Origin: Pseudomonas sp. JUb42
Lineage (GTDB): Bacteria; Pseudomonadota; Gammaproteobacteria; Pseudomonadales; Pseudomonadaceae
Assembly: GCF_024807945.1 (NCBI RefSeq)
Contig: NZ_JANUFD010000002.1
Location: forward strand, 1-64,000
DNA: 64,000 nt
Reading direction: 5' to 3'
The notes under the pieces are model-generated. The model ran no database searches. It worked only from the letters and a program-made list of their open reading frames with translations, and was not told the DNA's origin. Shown here one piece after another: positions 57,101 through 63,991 of the stretch. Position 1 is the stretch's first letter. The number at the start of each line of letters is the position of its first letter. A program made the position numbers and the translations under genes.

Positions 57101-57563
57101 ATTTAACCTGACGCTCGAGGCTCTGCACCTGCCCGGTTGCGTTTCTGGCGCCCTGGCCGAGGCCATTCATCGCGCCGCCTGCACCAGCCATGGCTGCGGC
57201 GGACTTGGCGGCAGCCAGATTCAAAGCTTCCAGCTCTTTGCGAGCAGCGGCGAGCTTCGCTTCGGCGGACGCGGCACTACCGCCCAGCGCGGTAACACTG
57301 CCGGCGGCGCCGCCAATGATCGTCCCGGTTTTTTTCCCGGTTTCATTGAGGCCGTCAAGCGATTTACGTGCAGTGTCGATGCTGTTGGCTGCTGCGTTAA
57401 TGCCCTTGGCTGCGTTGGTGATGCTTCCGAAAACACCTGTCAGCACTGGGCCAGCCCGAAGCCCTGCCTCGGTAAGCGAATCCAGAGCCTTGCGAACGGC
57501 CAGAACCTGTTGTTCTGCGGATTTGCCGTCGACCTCAAGTGAAAGACGGGAAGTCAGCGCCAT
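51168..57563 (-). CDS. Tape measure protein, very long
   Basis: The 2131-residue protein has an N-terminal coiled coil and a tape measure domain (about 180-370, with SVMEQAPALAQAIAAGMGKT). Long helical stretches follow, with hydrophobic helices near 500 and Gly/Ser/Ala-rich segments in the 1200-1350 region. Its C-terminus holds a Gly-rich GYTGSGGGAGYND linker and FAKGGFHSGGIRLVGENGPE. It sets tail length and helps DNA injection. Confidence 0.95.
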   Translation of the reverse strand: MALTSRLSLEVDGKSAEQQVLAVRKALDSLTEAGLRAGPVLTGVFGSITNAAKGINAAANSIDTARKSLDGLNETGKKTGTIIGGAAGSVTALGGSAASAEAKLAAARKELEALNLAAAKSAAAMAGAGGAMNGLGQGARNATGQVQSLERQVKSLAAQAAGLAGPLAAAFSVKSFYDAAEAYSTLTNRMKLVTTGAQELAQAQSAVFAIAQSAHQPLTATAELYQRIATNQKELKLTGEGVAGVVGTISKTLAISGASAASANAALVQLGQAFASGTLRGEELNSVMEQAPALAQAIAAGMGKTVGELRSLGAAGLLTADAVVKALQAQQGAVDALFSKTSVTIGNSLTTLENSFTQFVGRMDQASGASAAISSKIVAVAQAMDGLTGSSTEIAQSLQAVGAVMTGVAAGGAVMLTAKIGQLTLAMGQSVYSYYATRAAAIASASAELEDAKAKAIQAQSAVIAAERNATAALLQTRMTEALVVARMEERAANEAVALSQARLATASTGILGIMGGAGGLALIVGAAAATYMLLRDNTDEATKALDQQGLSIEEIVKKYDALNASQQRVKRLDWLDERAKNLDTATQALKQYADAEKVIGLDDGVAAQFRQLIDEVKRGSRDLDSVTQWLKDNANISPGVEKSLGAIAAEYTKVTQRNSDLDSVLKLVDQSQKGVTKSTDELREAQNKGQTQTRAQIGDWEKYIAKLRESRDLYGANKEAQAAYEASKMGLNEKQREEARIVSSQIDILDQYKTAIKKGDVARQESLKNELVALYTQQQAMEDAAAAEKKSQDEALKKSKETADAKITEMYRVLAEANKVWNAAANLSSGQSFLTGQNMLLVPSKQQSIAGRSMVSTNAPTPSTGVVPRKSAVQLANEQIAQLNETVDETSKRVKAYTEDAGTKALDQAKQQYAVLVQQGVAIEQQGSGTKALGPAAKELIEWEQQLADIKNKQTLTADQKSLLAKADQITAQKKLNAEQERTNDLKKIELDNTAKLIALQDQLQDQLKLAQDGLDSQVAGLGMGQKGREQIQEDLRIRQDYQKQLEKLQRDYNKIVNPTTADKGLYDQETGKIKDALAERLKMQKDYYAGLDQAQSDWANGANAALQDYLDEASNVSGQTYTLFSNSLHGLEDVFVTLATTGKLSFKSLADSIIADLARIAARTLIVQPLLSALFSGGGGGGVAALGGLAAIFGSSGSSGSSGSGGTSIGSLANSASSAYSLVTGVGPAASAGYTSGGVVGAVKGVASYYGNITSSAVSTIAGSASQIAAALTGQTAAYGATQGAYTGSAYASWVASQGASQGAASAGGSAAGGAALWPLAIIMGMYQSGKLYDAGLRYDKGEIEGSDLSKLGDKLGTAGLDRKLAFESIGLADKVASKLFGGKIGAMLSGSTFAMSVENMISSKLFGTGYQTKDSGLSLQVNNGDLDAQSYIDQKKKGGLLSGKSKKRTLYSALDTDQEDQLQGLYAATQLGVIDLVKQIGVTVEDGAFDAMKVAELKISTQGKTEDEIQAAVSGWFNYASDVMVATLDKGVGGFGYSFTELARRINVFTGFNAQLDVIDVKMYKLSAESMELANALVEAAGGTEAMTANINTYYDKFFSDTEKTSDALAAVQKQFSDMDVSLPGTREAYRDMVSAIDLTTDAGQQLFLKLTAAAGAAASAYDILEARQATYYTGFYSEAENTARSVAAITAEFKKANVTLPDTRAGYRKMVEGIDQTTESGKKLYETLMALSADADTFYKAQEQTAAAAQATAMTAVSTAMSALQRAVDAQKTALTNAYNDQVSVLNDSASSLSTSISGLTSIGNSLDAALKSLNGTSDTAVRMLRSQAEATLQSALATARSGGSLSGFTGLSDALSTVSDNSDDLYSSLEDFNRDQGRTANVIAELNAINGVQLTTEQKALEAVQDQLKVLKLTYDAQIKELDDSLAQAQAQIDALNGVDTSVISVRDAVNAMNAAVAGAINALAASYASGGLNPPGAGTGYTGSGGGAGYNDINGIFKDVLGRDASASDAAYWAGLAAGKTAEQLAAAIKADAQANGELPKFAKGGFHSGGIRLVGENGPEIEATGPARYWSASKSAAALNGTASSENSGEMVERQAWTNRLLNQLIQAVNTQTKLGMPVYPVTQ

Positions 57564-57581
57564 ACGTTTCTCCGGGCAATA

Positions 57582-57612
57582 AAAAACCGGCTCAATGGCC
57601 GGCTTATTTGTA
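57582..57612 (-). terminator. Terminator-like hairpin behind the phage lipoprotein gene
   Basis: On the minus strand AAGCCGGCCATTGAGCCGG is followed by TTTTTTATT, a short GC stem with a U tract. It lies between the lipoprotein stop and the tape measure start. Confidence 0.7.
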
Positions 57613-57650
57613 ATAAAAGGTCCGCTCTTGCGCGGATGCCCTGGGCGAAC

Positions 57651-58052
57651 TCACTTCACCGGGTCGAAACCCTGCACGGAAGTATTGAAAAGATTTTGAG
57701 CGCTGTTCAGCAAGTTGTCGCACCAGTCGTATCGACCACAGTCGAACTTGCCCTGGATGGCATATTTCCCGCCGCCCAGGCTTTGCTTATAGACCTGGCC
57801 GTTAAGGTAGCCGATCTGCCGGGTGGGGTACGTCTGGATGAATGTGTCGTTGGCAGAAGCAACCTTCATACGCGTCACGGTCGACACTGCGTCAAGTGCA
57901 CGGCCCCACATTTCAGAGCATTGCTTCTCGCCCTCGCAGACCGGCGTCGGGCGAACCTCTGAAAGTGGCATGTCAGGCGTTTTTTGGCGGTGAGCGCAGC
58001 CCACAAGGTATGCGGATAATATAACGATCAATCCTGTTTTCAGTATCTGCAC
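57651..58052 (-). CDS. Phage-encoded lipoprotein (possible moron)
   Basis: The 133-residue precursor has a type II signal peptide (LIVILSAYLVGC) and four or more further cysteines. It starts at GTG 58052 behind GGGAGA. A lipoprotein between the tail chaperones and the tape measure is not a structural component, and it has its own terminator, so it looks like a moron expressed in the lysogen, for example for superinfection exclusion. Confidence 0.7.
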   Translation of the reverse strand: MQILKTGLIVILSAYLVGCAHRQKTPDMPLSEVRPTPVCEGEKQCSEMWGRALDAVSTVTRMKVASANDTFIQTYPTRQIGYLNGQVYKQSLGGGKYAIQGKFDCGRYDWCDNLLNSAQNLFNTSVQGFDPVK

Positions 58053-58124
58053 GATGTAAATCTCCCTGATAAAGACGGCAATCTACCATCATCGCGGGAT
58101 ATCGAACAAAAGCGTCGCGCCCGA

Positions 58125-58367
58125 TTACTCATCAGACGCTTCGCTCATTACGATGCCGTCCAAGGCAAACATCACCTCATCCACCCAGTGCCGCGGTAAC
58201 GGCGTGGGATGAGCCTCGAGCCAATCGCTGATCTCCCTGGCCGCCAACGGTATAGGGAAGGTCCCGCTCATATTGCTGAGCAGGCGCCTTCCCCGGCACA
58301 CATTGCGGAACGTGTTCAGGAGGTACTGGGTCAGCGAGTCGGTTTCCGGCTCGTCCGGCACCTTCAT
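58125..58367 (-). CDS. Tail assembly chaperone, T part (expressed by -1 frameshift)
   Basis: This frame is in the -1 frame to the upstream chaperone and stays open upstream through AIYARLRMKVPDEPETD to the A6 tract at 58394-58399. That gives a G-T fusion of about 240 residues as in lambda gpG-T. ATG 58367 itself has a poor ribosome site, so expression by frameshifting is more likely than a separate start. The T domain should bind the tape measure. Confidence 0.75.
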   Translation of the reverse strand: MKVPDEPETDSLTQYLLNTFRNVCRGRRLLSNMSGTFPIPLAAREISDWLEAHPTPLPRHWVDEVMFALDGIVMSEASDE

Positions 58368-58369
58368 CC

Positions 58370-58852
58370 TTAGGCGGGCGTAGATGGCCGCTCTTTTTTC
58401 GGTTTGTCCGCTCCACTCCCTTTCCCACTCGTATCGGCTGACGGCTTTTCCACCGCTTCGTCCAGCTCCTCGCGCAGTTCAGTCGCGTATCCGCTGGCAG
58501 TTTGGAGGATGAACATAAACACCTCGATGTTGCCAAGCAGCAGCGCCTCGGCATTTTCAGGGGTGTAGGGCAGCGGATTGCCGTCCTCGTCCTGTGCGCC
58601 GGACCAGTCCTTGATGACGTGGTTGGCCATCAGGCGGCACTGGCCCTGATACTCGGTCTTCTCGCCATCGACCACACCGGCCTCGCCCAGGGCGAACTTG
58701 GCATCATTGCGCTGGATCTCGCGGCGCAGCCGCGCCAAGGCGATCTGGTAGTCGGGATTATCAATCGAGCCCAAGAGAACCTTGGTTTCCTCGTCAAAGT
58801 CGAACCATTTGGCATCGACGTGTTTGACTTGCTTCTTCAATTTGAAAGCCAT
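58370..58852 (-). CDS. Tail assembly chaperone, G part
   Basis: The 160-residue protein begins MAFKLKKQVKHVDAKWFDFD, typical of lambda gpG-like chaperones, and ends in a charged Ser/Lys-rich tail just after the slippery run. ATG 58852 has AGAGGA upstream and is preferred to 58876. It lies between major tail protein and tape measure genes, the standard place. Confidence 0.8.
   Translation of the reverse strand: MAFKLKKQVKHVDAKWFDFDEETKVLLGSIDNPDYQIALARLRREIQRNDAKFALGEAGVVDGEKTEYQGQCRLMANHVIKDWSGAQDEDGNPLPYTPENAEALLLGNIEVFMFILQTASGYATELREELDEAVEKPSADTSGKGSGADKPKKERPSTPA
58393..58399 (-). other. Slippery A6G tract for -1 frameshift
   Basis: On the minus strand CCG-AAA-AAA-GAG ends the G frame 30 bases before its stop. 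A -1 slip on the six A residues opens a frame of about 90 residues without a stop. No pseudoknot was tested. Confidence 0.65.
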
Positions 58853-58874
58853 GATGAATCCTCTACGCCACGCC

Positions 58875-58914
58875 AAAAAAGACCGCCCCGGCTGGCGTAA
58901 TCGCCGGAGCAGTC
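58875..58914 (-). terminator. Terminator behind the major tail gene
   Basis: On the minus strand GACTGCTCCGGC and GCCGGGGCGGTC (about ten pairs, one mismatch) are followed by TTTTTT, before the tail chaperone start. Confidence 0.82.
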
Positions 58915-58930
58915 AAAAGGGTTGGATCGG

Positions 58931-60091
58931 TTACGGGGTGACCGTGATGGTCGATGTAGCGGTCTTGGTTGGATCGGAGACGCTGGTCGCGGTGATGACG
59001 GCGGTGCCGGCCGATACGCCAGTGACCAGGCCGGAACTGTTGACCGTGGCAACCGACGGCGTGGCGCTGGACCAGGTGACGTTCTGACTCGCGCCACTCG
59101 GCAATGCGGTAGGAGTGAGCTGACGGGTAGCAGCGACGGCGATCGATGCGGTGGTAGGCGCAACGGACAGACTGGTAACAGGCACGAAAGGAGCGCGGGT
59201 GATGGTCGGAGAGACCTTGCTGACGGTGAAGTTCAGCGTCACCTCGATCAGGTCGCGCTTACCGCCGTTTGGCAGGTCGCCGTCGATCTCGATGGCTGGG
59301 AAGTTGATCGTGTAGCTGTTACCCAGGCTGTCGGTGATCGGGAACGAGACCGCAATCGGCGCGCGGGTGAACTGGTTTTTCCAGAACAACCACGCCTGAT
59401 TGGACCAGGCCATGGTGATGCTGCCGGTGATGGCGGCTTCGGTAGCGATCTGTGCACCAGGGCCGAGCCGGGTAGTACCCAGGCAGCGCTGGACCTGCAG
59501 GCTGTTGTCGACACTGATCGACAGCGCAGACACACAGGCAATGCCTTCCAGAGATTGGCCATTCACCAGTAGGGTGCCGATGTTGACGTTCGACATGAAC
59601 GGCGTGGTGGTCGGCGCATTCACCGTGGTGACGGTGTTGGTGTCGCTGTCCGCGTAGTCCAGGCCCGCCAGGGTAAAGGTGGTGGTGATCTTGCCGTCGG
59701 ACGGAATGTCCAGCTTGAACATCGAAACGTGCATGCCCTTGAACAAGGCATAGACGTTCACATCGCCGTAGTTCTTCGCGATGGTGAAGGTTTGACGGAT
59801 GTCACCGACAGACAGGACGTTCGCGGTCCAGTTGTTGTAGAAGGCGGCCGCCAGCAGCTTATCGAAGGTGCCGTAGGACAGTTCGGCAGTCAGGTCGCCC
59901 TGAATGTCGACGCTGGTCGATACCGAGCCCTGGCTGAGCCGGGAGTCGGTGATCTCGTCGCTGGCCTGGGTGTTGACCTTTGGCGACAGGGTGTTGCCGG
60001 TCAATCGCAGGGTGTCGAACGATCCTGTTGGGGTTACGCCGGGGGTTACCTCGGCAATCAGATAACTCGTGACTTTGGCGCCGGAGCTCAT
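58931..60091 (-). CDS. Major tail protein with C-terminal Ig-like (Big_2) domain
   Basis: The 386-residue protein has a lambda-V-like tail-tube body (about 1-300: GSFDTLRLTGNTLSPKVNTQ) and a C-terminal Big_2 domain (TSLSVAPTTASIAVAATRQL, VTWSSATPSVATVNSSGLVT), which decorates tail or capsid surfaces and may bind carbohydrate. ATG 60091 is preceded by GGTGGAAAAC; an ATG 39 bases upstream looks unlikely. Confidence 0.9.
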   Translation of the reverse strand: MSSGAKVTSYLIAEVTPGVTPTGSFDTLRLTGNTLSPKVNTQASDEITDSRLSQGSVSTSVDIQGDLTAELSYGTFDKLLAAAFYNNWTANVLSVGDIRQTFTIAKNYGDVNVYALFKGMHVSMFKLDIPSDGKITTTFTLAGLDYADSDTNTVTTVNAPTTTPFMSNVNIGTLLVNGQSLEGIACVSALSISVDNSLQVQRCLGTTRLGPGAQIATEAAITGSITMAWSNQAWLFWKNQFTRAPIAVSFPITDSLGNSYTINFPAIEIDGDLPNGGKRDLIEVTLNFTVSKVSPTITRAPFVPVTSLSVAPTTASIAVAATRQLTPTALPSGASQNVTWSSATPSVATVNSSGLVTGVSAGTAVITATSVSDPTKTATSTITVTP

Positions 60092-60113
60092 GTTTTCCAC
60101 CTTTGTGTGGGCA

Positions 60114-60138
60114 TAAAAAAACCCGCTCAAGGCGGGTG
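60114..60138 (-). terminator. Terminator before the major tail gene
   Basis: On the minus strand CCCGC-CTTGA-GCGGG is followed by seven T, between the tail-completion gene and the major tail gene. The major tail gene is thus flanked by terminators on both sides. Confidence 0.82.
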
Positions 60139-60157
60139 GGATGGGTGTTGCTGAGGG

Positions 60158-60553
60158 TCAGCCGGCGCGGAACCGGGTAACTACGTTGATCTGGTAGAAG
60201 CCGTCATTTTCGCCAGCGTCAATCTGTCCGGTCTCGATGCACTCGAAATCGCTGCTGCTCCAGTAGGCGAAATGGGCCTCCAGGGCGTCGGCCATCTCGT
60301 TCAGCCCCTTAATCCCGGTCCGAACTCGGGCAAAGACCTGGATGACGATTTGCCCAGGCTTTCGCGTGTAAGGTTTGTCTGCCATCCCGGCCATGAAGGC
60401 GCTGGCGTGCTGGATGTTCAACCTGCACCACAGGCCGGACGCTGGCGGGGTGAATGCGGCGACTTGGTTCGGGTACTGAATCCTGGCCTGCTCAATACCA
60501 GTGAATGTCACCATCCTGGCGGTGATCAACTGGCGGATCTCTTCGTAGGTCAT
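60158..60553 (-). CDS. Tail terminator-type protein (DUF4128/gpU-like)
   Basis: The 131-residue protein starts MTYEEIRQLITARMVTF and is mainly alpha/beta with PYTRKPGQIVIQVFAR. Position before the major tail gene and a four-base overlap with the gpZ-like gene indicate the tail-completion or terminator protein. The much longer frame reading upstream is not coding. Confidence 0.72.
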   Translation of the reverse strand: MTYEEIRQLITARMVTFTGIEQARIQYPNQVAAFTPPASGLWCRLNIQHASAFMAGMADKPYTRKPGQIVIQVFARVRTGIKGLNEMADALEAHFAYWSSSDFECIETGQIDAGENDGFYQINVVTRFRAG

Positions 60554-60930
60554 TTGAACTTCTCGGCGGCACTGATCATGGTTATGCCGTATACGCCAGT
60601 CGGGGCCTGCTTGGAATATCCGTTCTCCAGTTTTTCCGCATAGGGCAGATTGTTCTGGATGTAGATCACGGTGTATGGGCTGAGCGTCGACAGCACCGTC
60701 TGGCCGATAGCCTTGGTCTCGGCGCCGTCTTTGTCCACATCCAGTAGCGTGGAGAACACCGGAGAGCCGATGCTGATGACGTTGTTTCGCCTGAATCGGC
60801 CGGTATCCACGGGCGAGCGCAGGACTACCTCGCCCAGCATGGCCGTGGCGATGTTGCGCATATGGTTCACCAGGTCTTGCTCGATCTGGGTGATGAATGC
60901 TGTTGGCGGGATGCTCCACGAACTCGACAT
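60550..60930 (-). CDS. HK97 gp10-like/gpZ minor tail protein
   Basis: The 126-residue protein contains ATAMLGEVVLRSPVDTGRFR, a recurrent motif of gpZ/HK97 gp10 proteins that complete the head-tail junction. The start shares a base with the preceding stop. Confidence 0.78.
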   Translation of the reverse strand: MSSSWSIPPTAFITQIEQDLVNHMRNIATAMLGEVVLRSPVDTGRFRRNNVISIGSPVFSTLLDVDKDGAETKAIGQTVLSTLSPYTVIYIQNNLPYAEKLENGYSKQAPTGVYGITMISAAEKFK

Positions 60931-61313
60931 CAGATCACCCTCAGCTGTATCTGGTACTGCACGCCTATCGGGTCGGTAACGGCTTCGATCACTCGGTAGT
61001 CGCGCGTTTCTTCGGTGATGAGGTCCTTTGCGTTGATCTCATGCCCGGGCATTGGGTGATCGGTGACTTCGTTGACCAAGGCAATGACCCGGACATCGGT
61101 GGCCAGGATGCGGTCGTTGTCGACCTGATCCTTCTTGTAGCGGGTCAGCACACCGCGTCCGGTGTATGTCACGGGCTGAGCAGTCGTTTCTTCTGTGACC
61201 GGGTCATAGATGCCAGGCCCCAGGTAGGAGCCGGTGAACGACGACACCGCTTCGGCGAACTGGTCGTTGAACAGCGCGCCAAACGACGCCTGCATGGTGG
61301 CCTTGATGCTCAT
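60930..61313 (-). CDS. Head-tail connector/stopper-like protein
   Basis: The 127-residue protein from ATG 61313 has VTYTGRGVLTRYKKDQV and AKDLITEETRDYRVIEA, a beta-rich fold often found at this place between minor head and gpZ genes. Family not certain. It overlaps the previous stop by four bases. Confidence 0.68.
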   Translation of the reverse strand: MSIKATMQASFGALFNDQFAEAVSSFTGSYLGPGIYDPVTEETTAQPVTYTGRGVLTRYKKDQVDNDRILATDVRVIALVNEVTDHPMPGHEINAKDLITEETRDYRVIEAVTDPIGVQYQIQLRVI

Positions 61314-62317
61314 TGTTGCACCGCCTGCACGTTCTTCTTGAGGGAGTACTCCGCGACACACCGGCACCGGGCTCGCTCGCTCAATGGCGCACCCAGTGAC
61401 GAATCACACGGGAACATCAGCATTGCGCCACTCGGCGAATGGAATGGCTGGTCCTTTTCGACCTTCTGCCCATTCATGGCGCCATGGGTGCGGCGCTCTT
61501 TGCCGTCCATTCGTGTGCGCCAGGTCTTTATGTAGGTGTAGAGCCCGTTGCTGCGGTCAGTGAGCTGCTTCCACCCCTCTTCCCGGCCCTTGTTGTAGGC
61601 CTCGGCGACGGCAGTCTGCGCAATGGTCTGAGCCTGAACGGCAAGCAGTTTCTCTGCGTAGGCGCCCAACGCCTTATCCAGCACCTCTTTCGGCACCGGC
61701 TCGCCGCCCAGAATTGCAGCCTGAACCGCGCCATCGAACCGGCGATCACGGGCAATACGCTGAAGATAGGCCTTCAGCATGGCCGGATCTCCGCTGCCAA
61801 GCTGCAGCCTGGCCTTTTCGATCGCCTCAGCAGCAGTTCCGCTCACGCCGATCATGCCGCCGACGCGCCGGCCGGTCTGTTTGCTCAGGCGCCCAGCCAG
61901 GTTGAGGGCTATGGATCTGGCCCCCAATCCCGCCGCCCTGCCCTCGGTCAGCGCAACACTGATAGCAAGAGCCTGCTCAAGTGCGGCCTGCTCGCGGATC
62001 GCAATGGCCTGGGCCGACAGGAAGGAATTCACCTCCTGCCCATTCATGTCCAGTTCCGGCCTCATGCCGGGGATCTTGATACCGGCGAGCTCCTTGGTCG
62101 CGCCAGTGGTGTACGTGGTACGGAGCCTGACCGTCAGATTCAGCAGCAGGCCCAGGGCCAGAAGCTCCAGAATTCTCGATTGATCGTTGTCGGCCACCGC
62201 CTGCTCAAGCGCGGCGATGCTCACGGATTGCGCCACAGCAGCAACTTGATCAAGGTAGTCCTGCTGCGCGGCTGGCTCCAGGCTCTCGATATCGCGCTCT
62301 ACGTCTACGGCTTTCAT
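61310..62317 (-). CDS. Phage minor head protein (Mu F / SPP1 gp7-like)
   Basis: The 335-residue protein ends in the cysteine-containing minor-head motif: TRMDGKERRTHGAMNGQKV and FPCDSSLGAPLSERARCRC. It has a long helical middle. ATG 62317 overlaps the upstream stop by four bases; the longer ORF start is less likely. It works in DNA packaging or injection. Confidence 0.82.
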   Translation of the reverse strand: MKAVDVERDIESLEPAAQQDYLDQVAAVAQSVSIAALEQAVADNDQSRILELLALGLLLNLTVRLRTTYTTGATKELAGIKIPGMRPELDMNGQEVNSFLSAQAIAIREQAALEQALAISVALTEGRAAGLGARSIALNLAGRLSKQTGRRVGGMIGVSGTAAEAIEKARLQLGSGDPAMLKAYLQRIARDRRFDGAVQAAILGGEPVPKEVLDKALGAYAEKLLAVQAQTIAQTAVAEAYNKGREEGWKQLTDRSNGLYTYIKTWRTRMDGKERRTHGAMNGQKVEKDQPFHSPSGAMLMFPCDSSLGAPLSERARCRCVAEYSLKKNVQAVQQ

Positions 62318-62838
62318 ACGACGAATACCGCAATCCCGCATAGCTGCGTGCTGCGCAACAGCGGAGCGACCAGCTCATCGACCACGGTGAGGACCGGTCG
62401 GTTAGGCGCGGAACCCGCGCTGTCGGCTGACGCCTGATACTCAATCTCCAGCACGTCGACCTTCTGGCGCTTGATGGCGCCCGATGCAACGTAGTCCGGG
62501 CTCAGGCTGCCGGCGGTGACGATCTCGCGCAGAGCGGCCTCGTAGGTGGCCTGCTCGATCTCGATCGGCACCTCATCAACCGGGATGGCGTTGCCTTCGT
62601 TGTCGCTCGCGCCCGTGCGCGGCCACTGCAACGACTGGGCCCGGCCGCCGGTCTTGATTCCGGGGAATAGCGATTCCCAGCGCCCGCAGGAGCTCTGCGT
62701 CTGGTACTTGCCATCAATGTAGGCCGACGCCCGGACCAATGCGGCCTGTTTCGCTGCATCGTCGCCAGCCCACGCGGCATTCGCGCGCGCAAGGTGATAG
62801 GCGTCAGCGGCGGCAACTGAACCGTAGAAATCAGGCAT
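62314..62838 (-). CDS. Head-tail adaptor (DnaT-like fold)
   Basis: The 174-residue protein has a helical N-terminus (AADAYHLARANAAWAGDDAA, SAYIDGKYQ) and a middle with SLFPGIKTGGRAQSLQWPRT, the pattern of the DnaT-like phage adaptor (gp6-like) that follows the capsid gene. The start is ATG 62838. Confidence 0.75.
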   Translation of the reverse strand: MPDFYGSVAAADAYHLARANAAWAGDDAAKQAALVRASAYIDGKYQTQSSCGRWESLFPGIKTGGRAQSLQWPRTGASDNEGNAIPVDEVPIEIEQATYEAALREIVTAGSLSPDYVASGAIKRQKVDVLEIEYQASADSAGSAPNRPVLTVVDELVAPLLRSTQLCGIAVFVV

Positions 62839-62857
62839 CGGATTGTCTCGAATAGGT

Positions 62858-62875
62858 GGAGCGGCGAACCGCTCC
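62858..62875 (-). terminator. UUCG stem-loop between phage head genes
   Basis: On the minus strand GGAGCGG-TTCG-CCGCTCC is a perfect 7-bp stem with the very stable UUCG loop and no U tract. It probably tunes stability of the capsid transcript rather than ending it. Confidence 0.6.
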
Positions 62876-62880
62876 GGGGT

Positions 62881-63063
62881 TTACTTTTTGTCTTCGGTCT
62901 TTGCAGCGCCTGCTTGCAGCTCGCCAGACTCGACCATTGCGGCTGTGACGTGGTGGTCTTTGAGCTTGGCCCAATCCTTCACGTCCACTTCCTCGCCAAC
63001 TGGCAGGAAGGTGCCATCCGACAGGACGACAGGGTTCTTGCTGGTGTTGGTGACTTTGGCCAT
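62881..63063 (-). CDS. Small phage protein behind the capsid gene
   Basis: The 60-residue protein has VVLSDGTFLPVGEEVDVKDW and a short acidic/lysine tail. Proteins of this size and place are common after capsid genes; function not known. ATG 63063 lies two bases after the capsid stop. Confidence 0.7.
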   Translation of the reverse strand: MAKVTNTSKNPVVLSDGTFLPVGEEVDVKDWAKLKDHHVTAAMVESGELQAGAAKTEDKK

Positions 63064-63064
63064 G

Positions 63065-63991
63065 TCAGATCCCATCCCCATACTTGACGGAGTTCGGTAG
63101 ACGAATGTCCAGGCCGCCCAGGCGGAAGATTCCCGGCACTTCGAAGCGCAGCGGTGCGGCCTGGTACACAGGCAGGAACCGGTGAGGCATCGGGATGTGC
63201 AGTTTCAGCACCGACGGGTCGCGACGGTAGCCAACCATGCGAGCGGTACCGCCGCCGCCAGCGGTCAGCAGGCCGTAGATGCCGCGAATCATCAGAGGCT
63301 TGCCAGTGGTCTGGGTGTAGATGTTCGATTGCATCACGAACTGCAGAACAGTCATCGTGGTGTTCGGCATCACGCTCTGCGCCAATTGCTGCAGCTTCTC
63401 GAACGGCAGAAGCAGCGTGTCGGCGATCGAGGTGTACTGCGTGCCGGAGAAGGTCGGCATCAACACGGCGTTGATGTCGGCGATCATCTGGGCCGGGGTA
63501 GCGGTCGCCCAGTTGCCGGTTGGGACGGTGATCGCAGTCACGGCGCTGTTACTGATCAGGCCTTGGAAGCCTTTGCGAGCATCACCACGAAGCGCGACGT
63601 TATCCACCATCTCTTCGTAGGCGCGGCGCGCGGCTGCGGCGTCATCGGATTGCAGTGGGAAGCCCAGCATTTGCGCCTGGCTCAGTTCTTCCAGGCCCCA
63701 GCCGTAGCCGATGCCAGCGGTATAGACGGAGGTCTCGAACTTGCTACGTTCGCTACCAGCGCGAGGCACATCGTCGGAGTTGCCGTTGATCCAGTCGGCC
63801 TTGCCGAACTTGTCGCCGGAGTAGTAGGTGACCGTCTTGACCCATTCAGGCGCCGAGTTGTCCACGGGGATCAGATCCTGGTACTGAATGTCGCCGTACA
63901 CGATCTGGTTGACCTGGCGTTCGATGAACGTCGTTTGGCTCAACGCGAAGCCCAATGCAGCCTGGGCGTCGAGCAGTTTGATTTGCGACAT
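63065..63991 (-). CDS. Major capsid protein (DUF2184-like)
   Basis: The 308-residue protein has the DUF2184 capsid look: ERQVNQIVYGDIQYQDLIPV, GIGYGWGLEELSQAQMLG, then TPAQMIADINAVLMPTFSGT, VMPNTTMTVLQFVM and the final FRLGGLDIRLPNSVKYGDGI. Its start, ATG 63991, is inside the window. It is expected to be the most abundant virion protein. Confidence 0.9.
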   Translation of the reverse strand: MSQIKLLDAQAALGFALSQTTFIERQVNQIVYGDIQYQDLIPVDNSAPEWVKTVTYYSGDKFGKADWINGNSDDVPRAGSERSKFETSVYTAGIGYGWGLEELSQAQMLGFPLQSDDAAAARRAYEEMVDNVALRGDARKGFQGLISNSAVTAITVPTGNWATATPAQMIADINAVLMPTFSGTQYTSIADTLLLPFEKLQQLAQSVMPNTTMTVLQFVMQSNIYTQTTGKPLMIRGIYGLLTAGGGGTARMVGYRRDPSVLKLHIPMPHRFLPVYQAAPLRFEVPGIFRLGGLDIRLPNSVKYGDGI

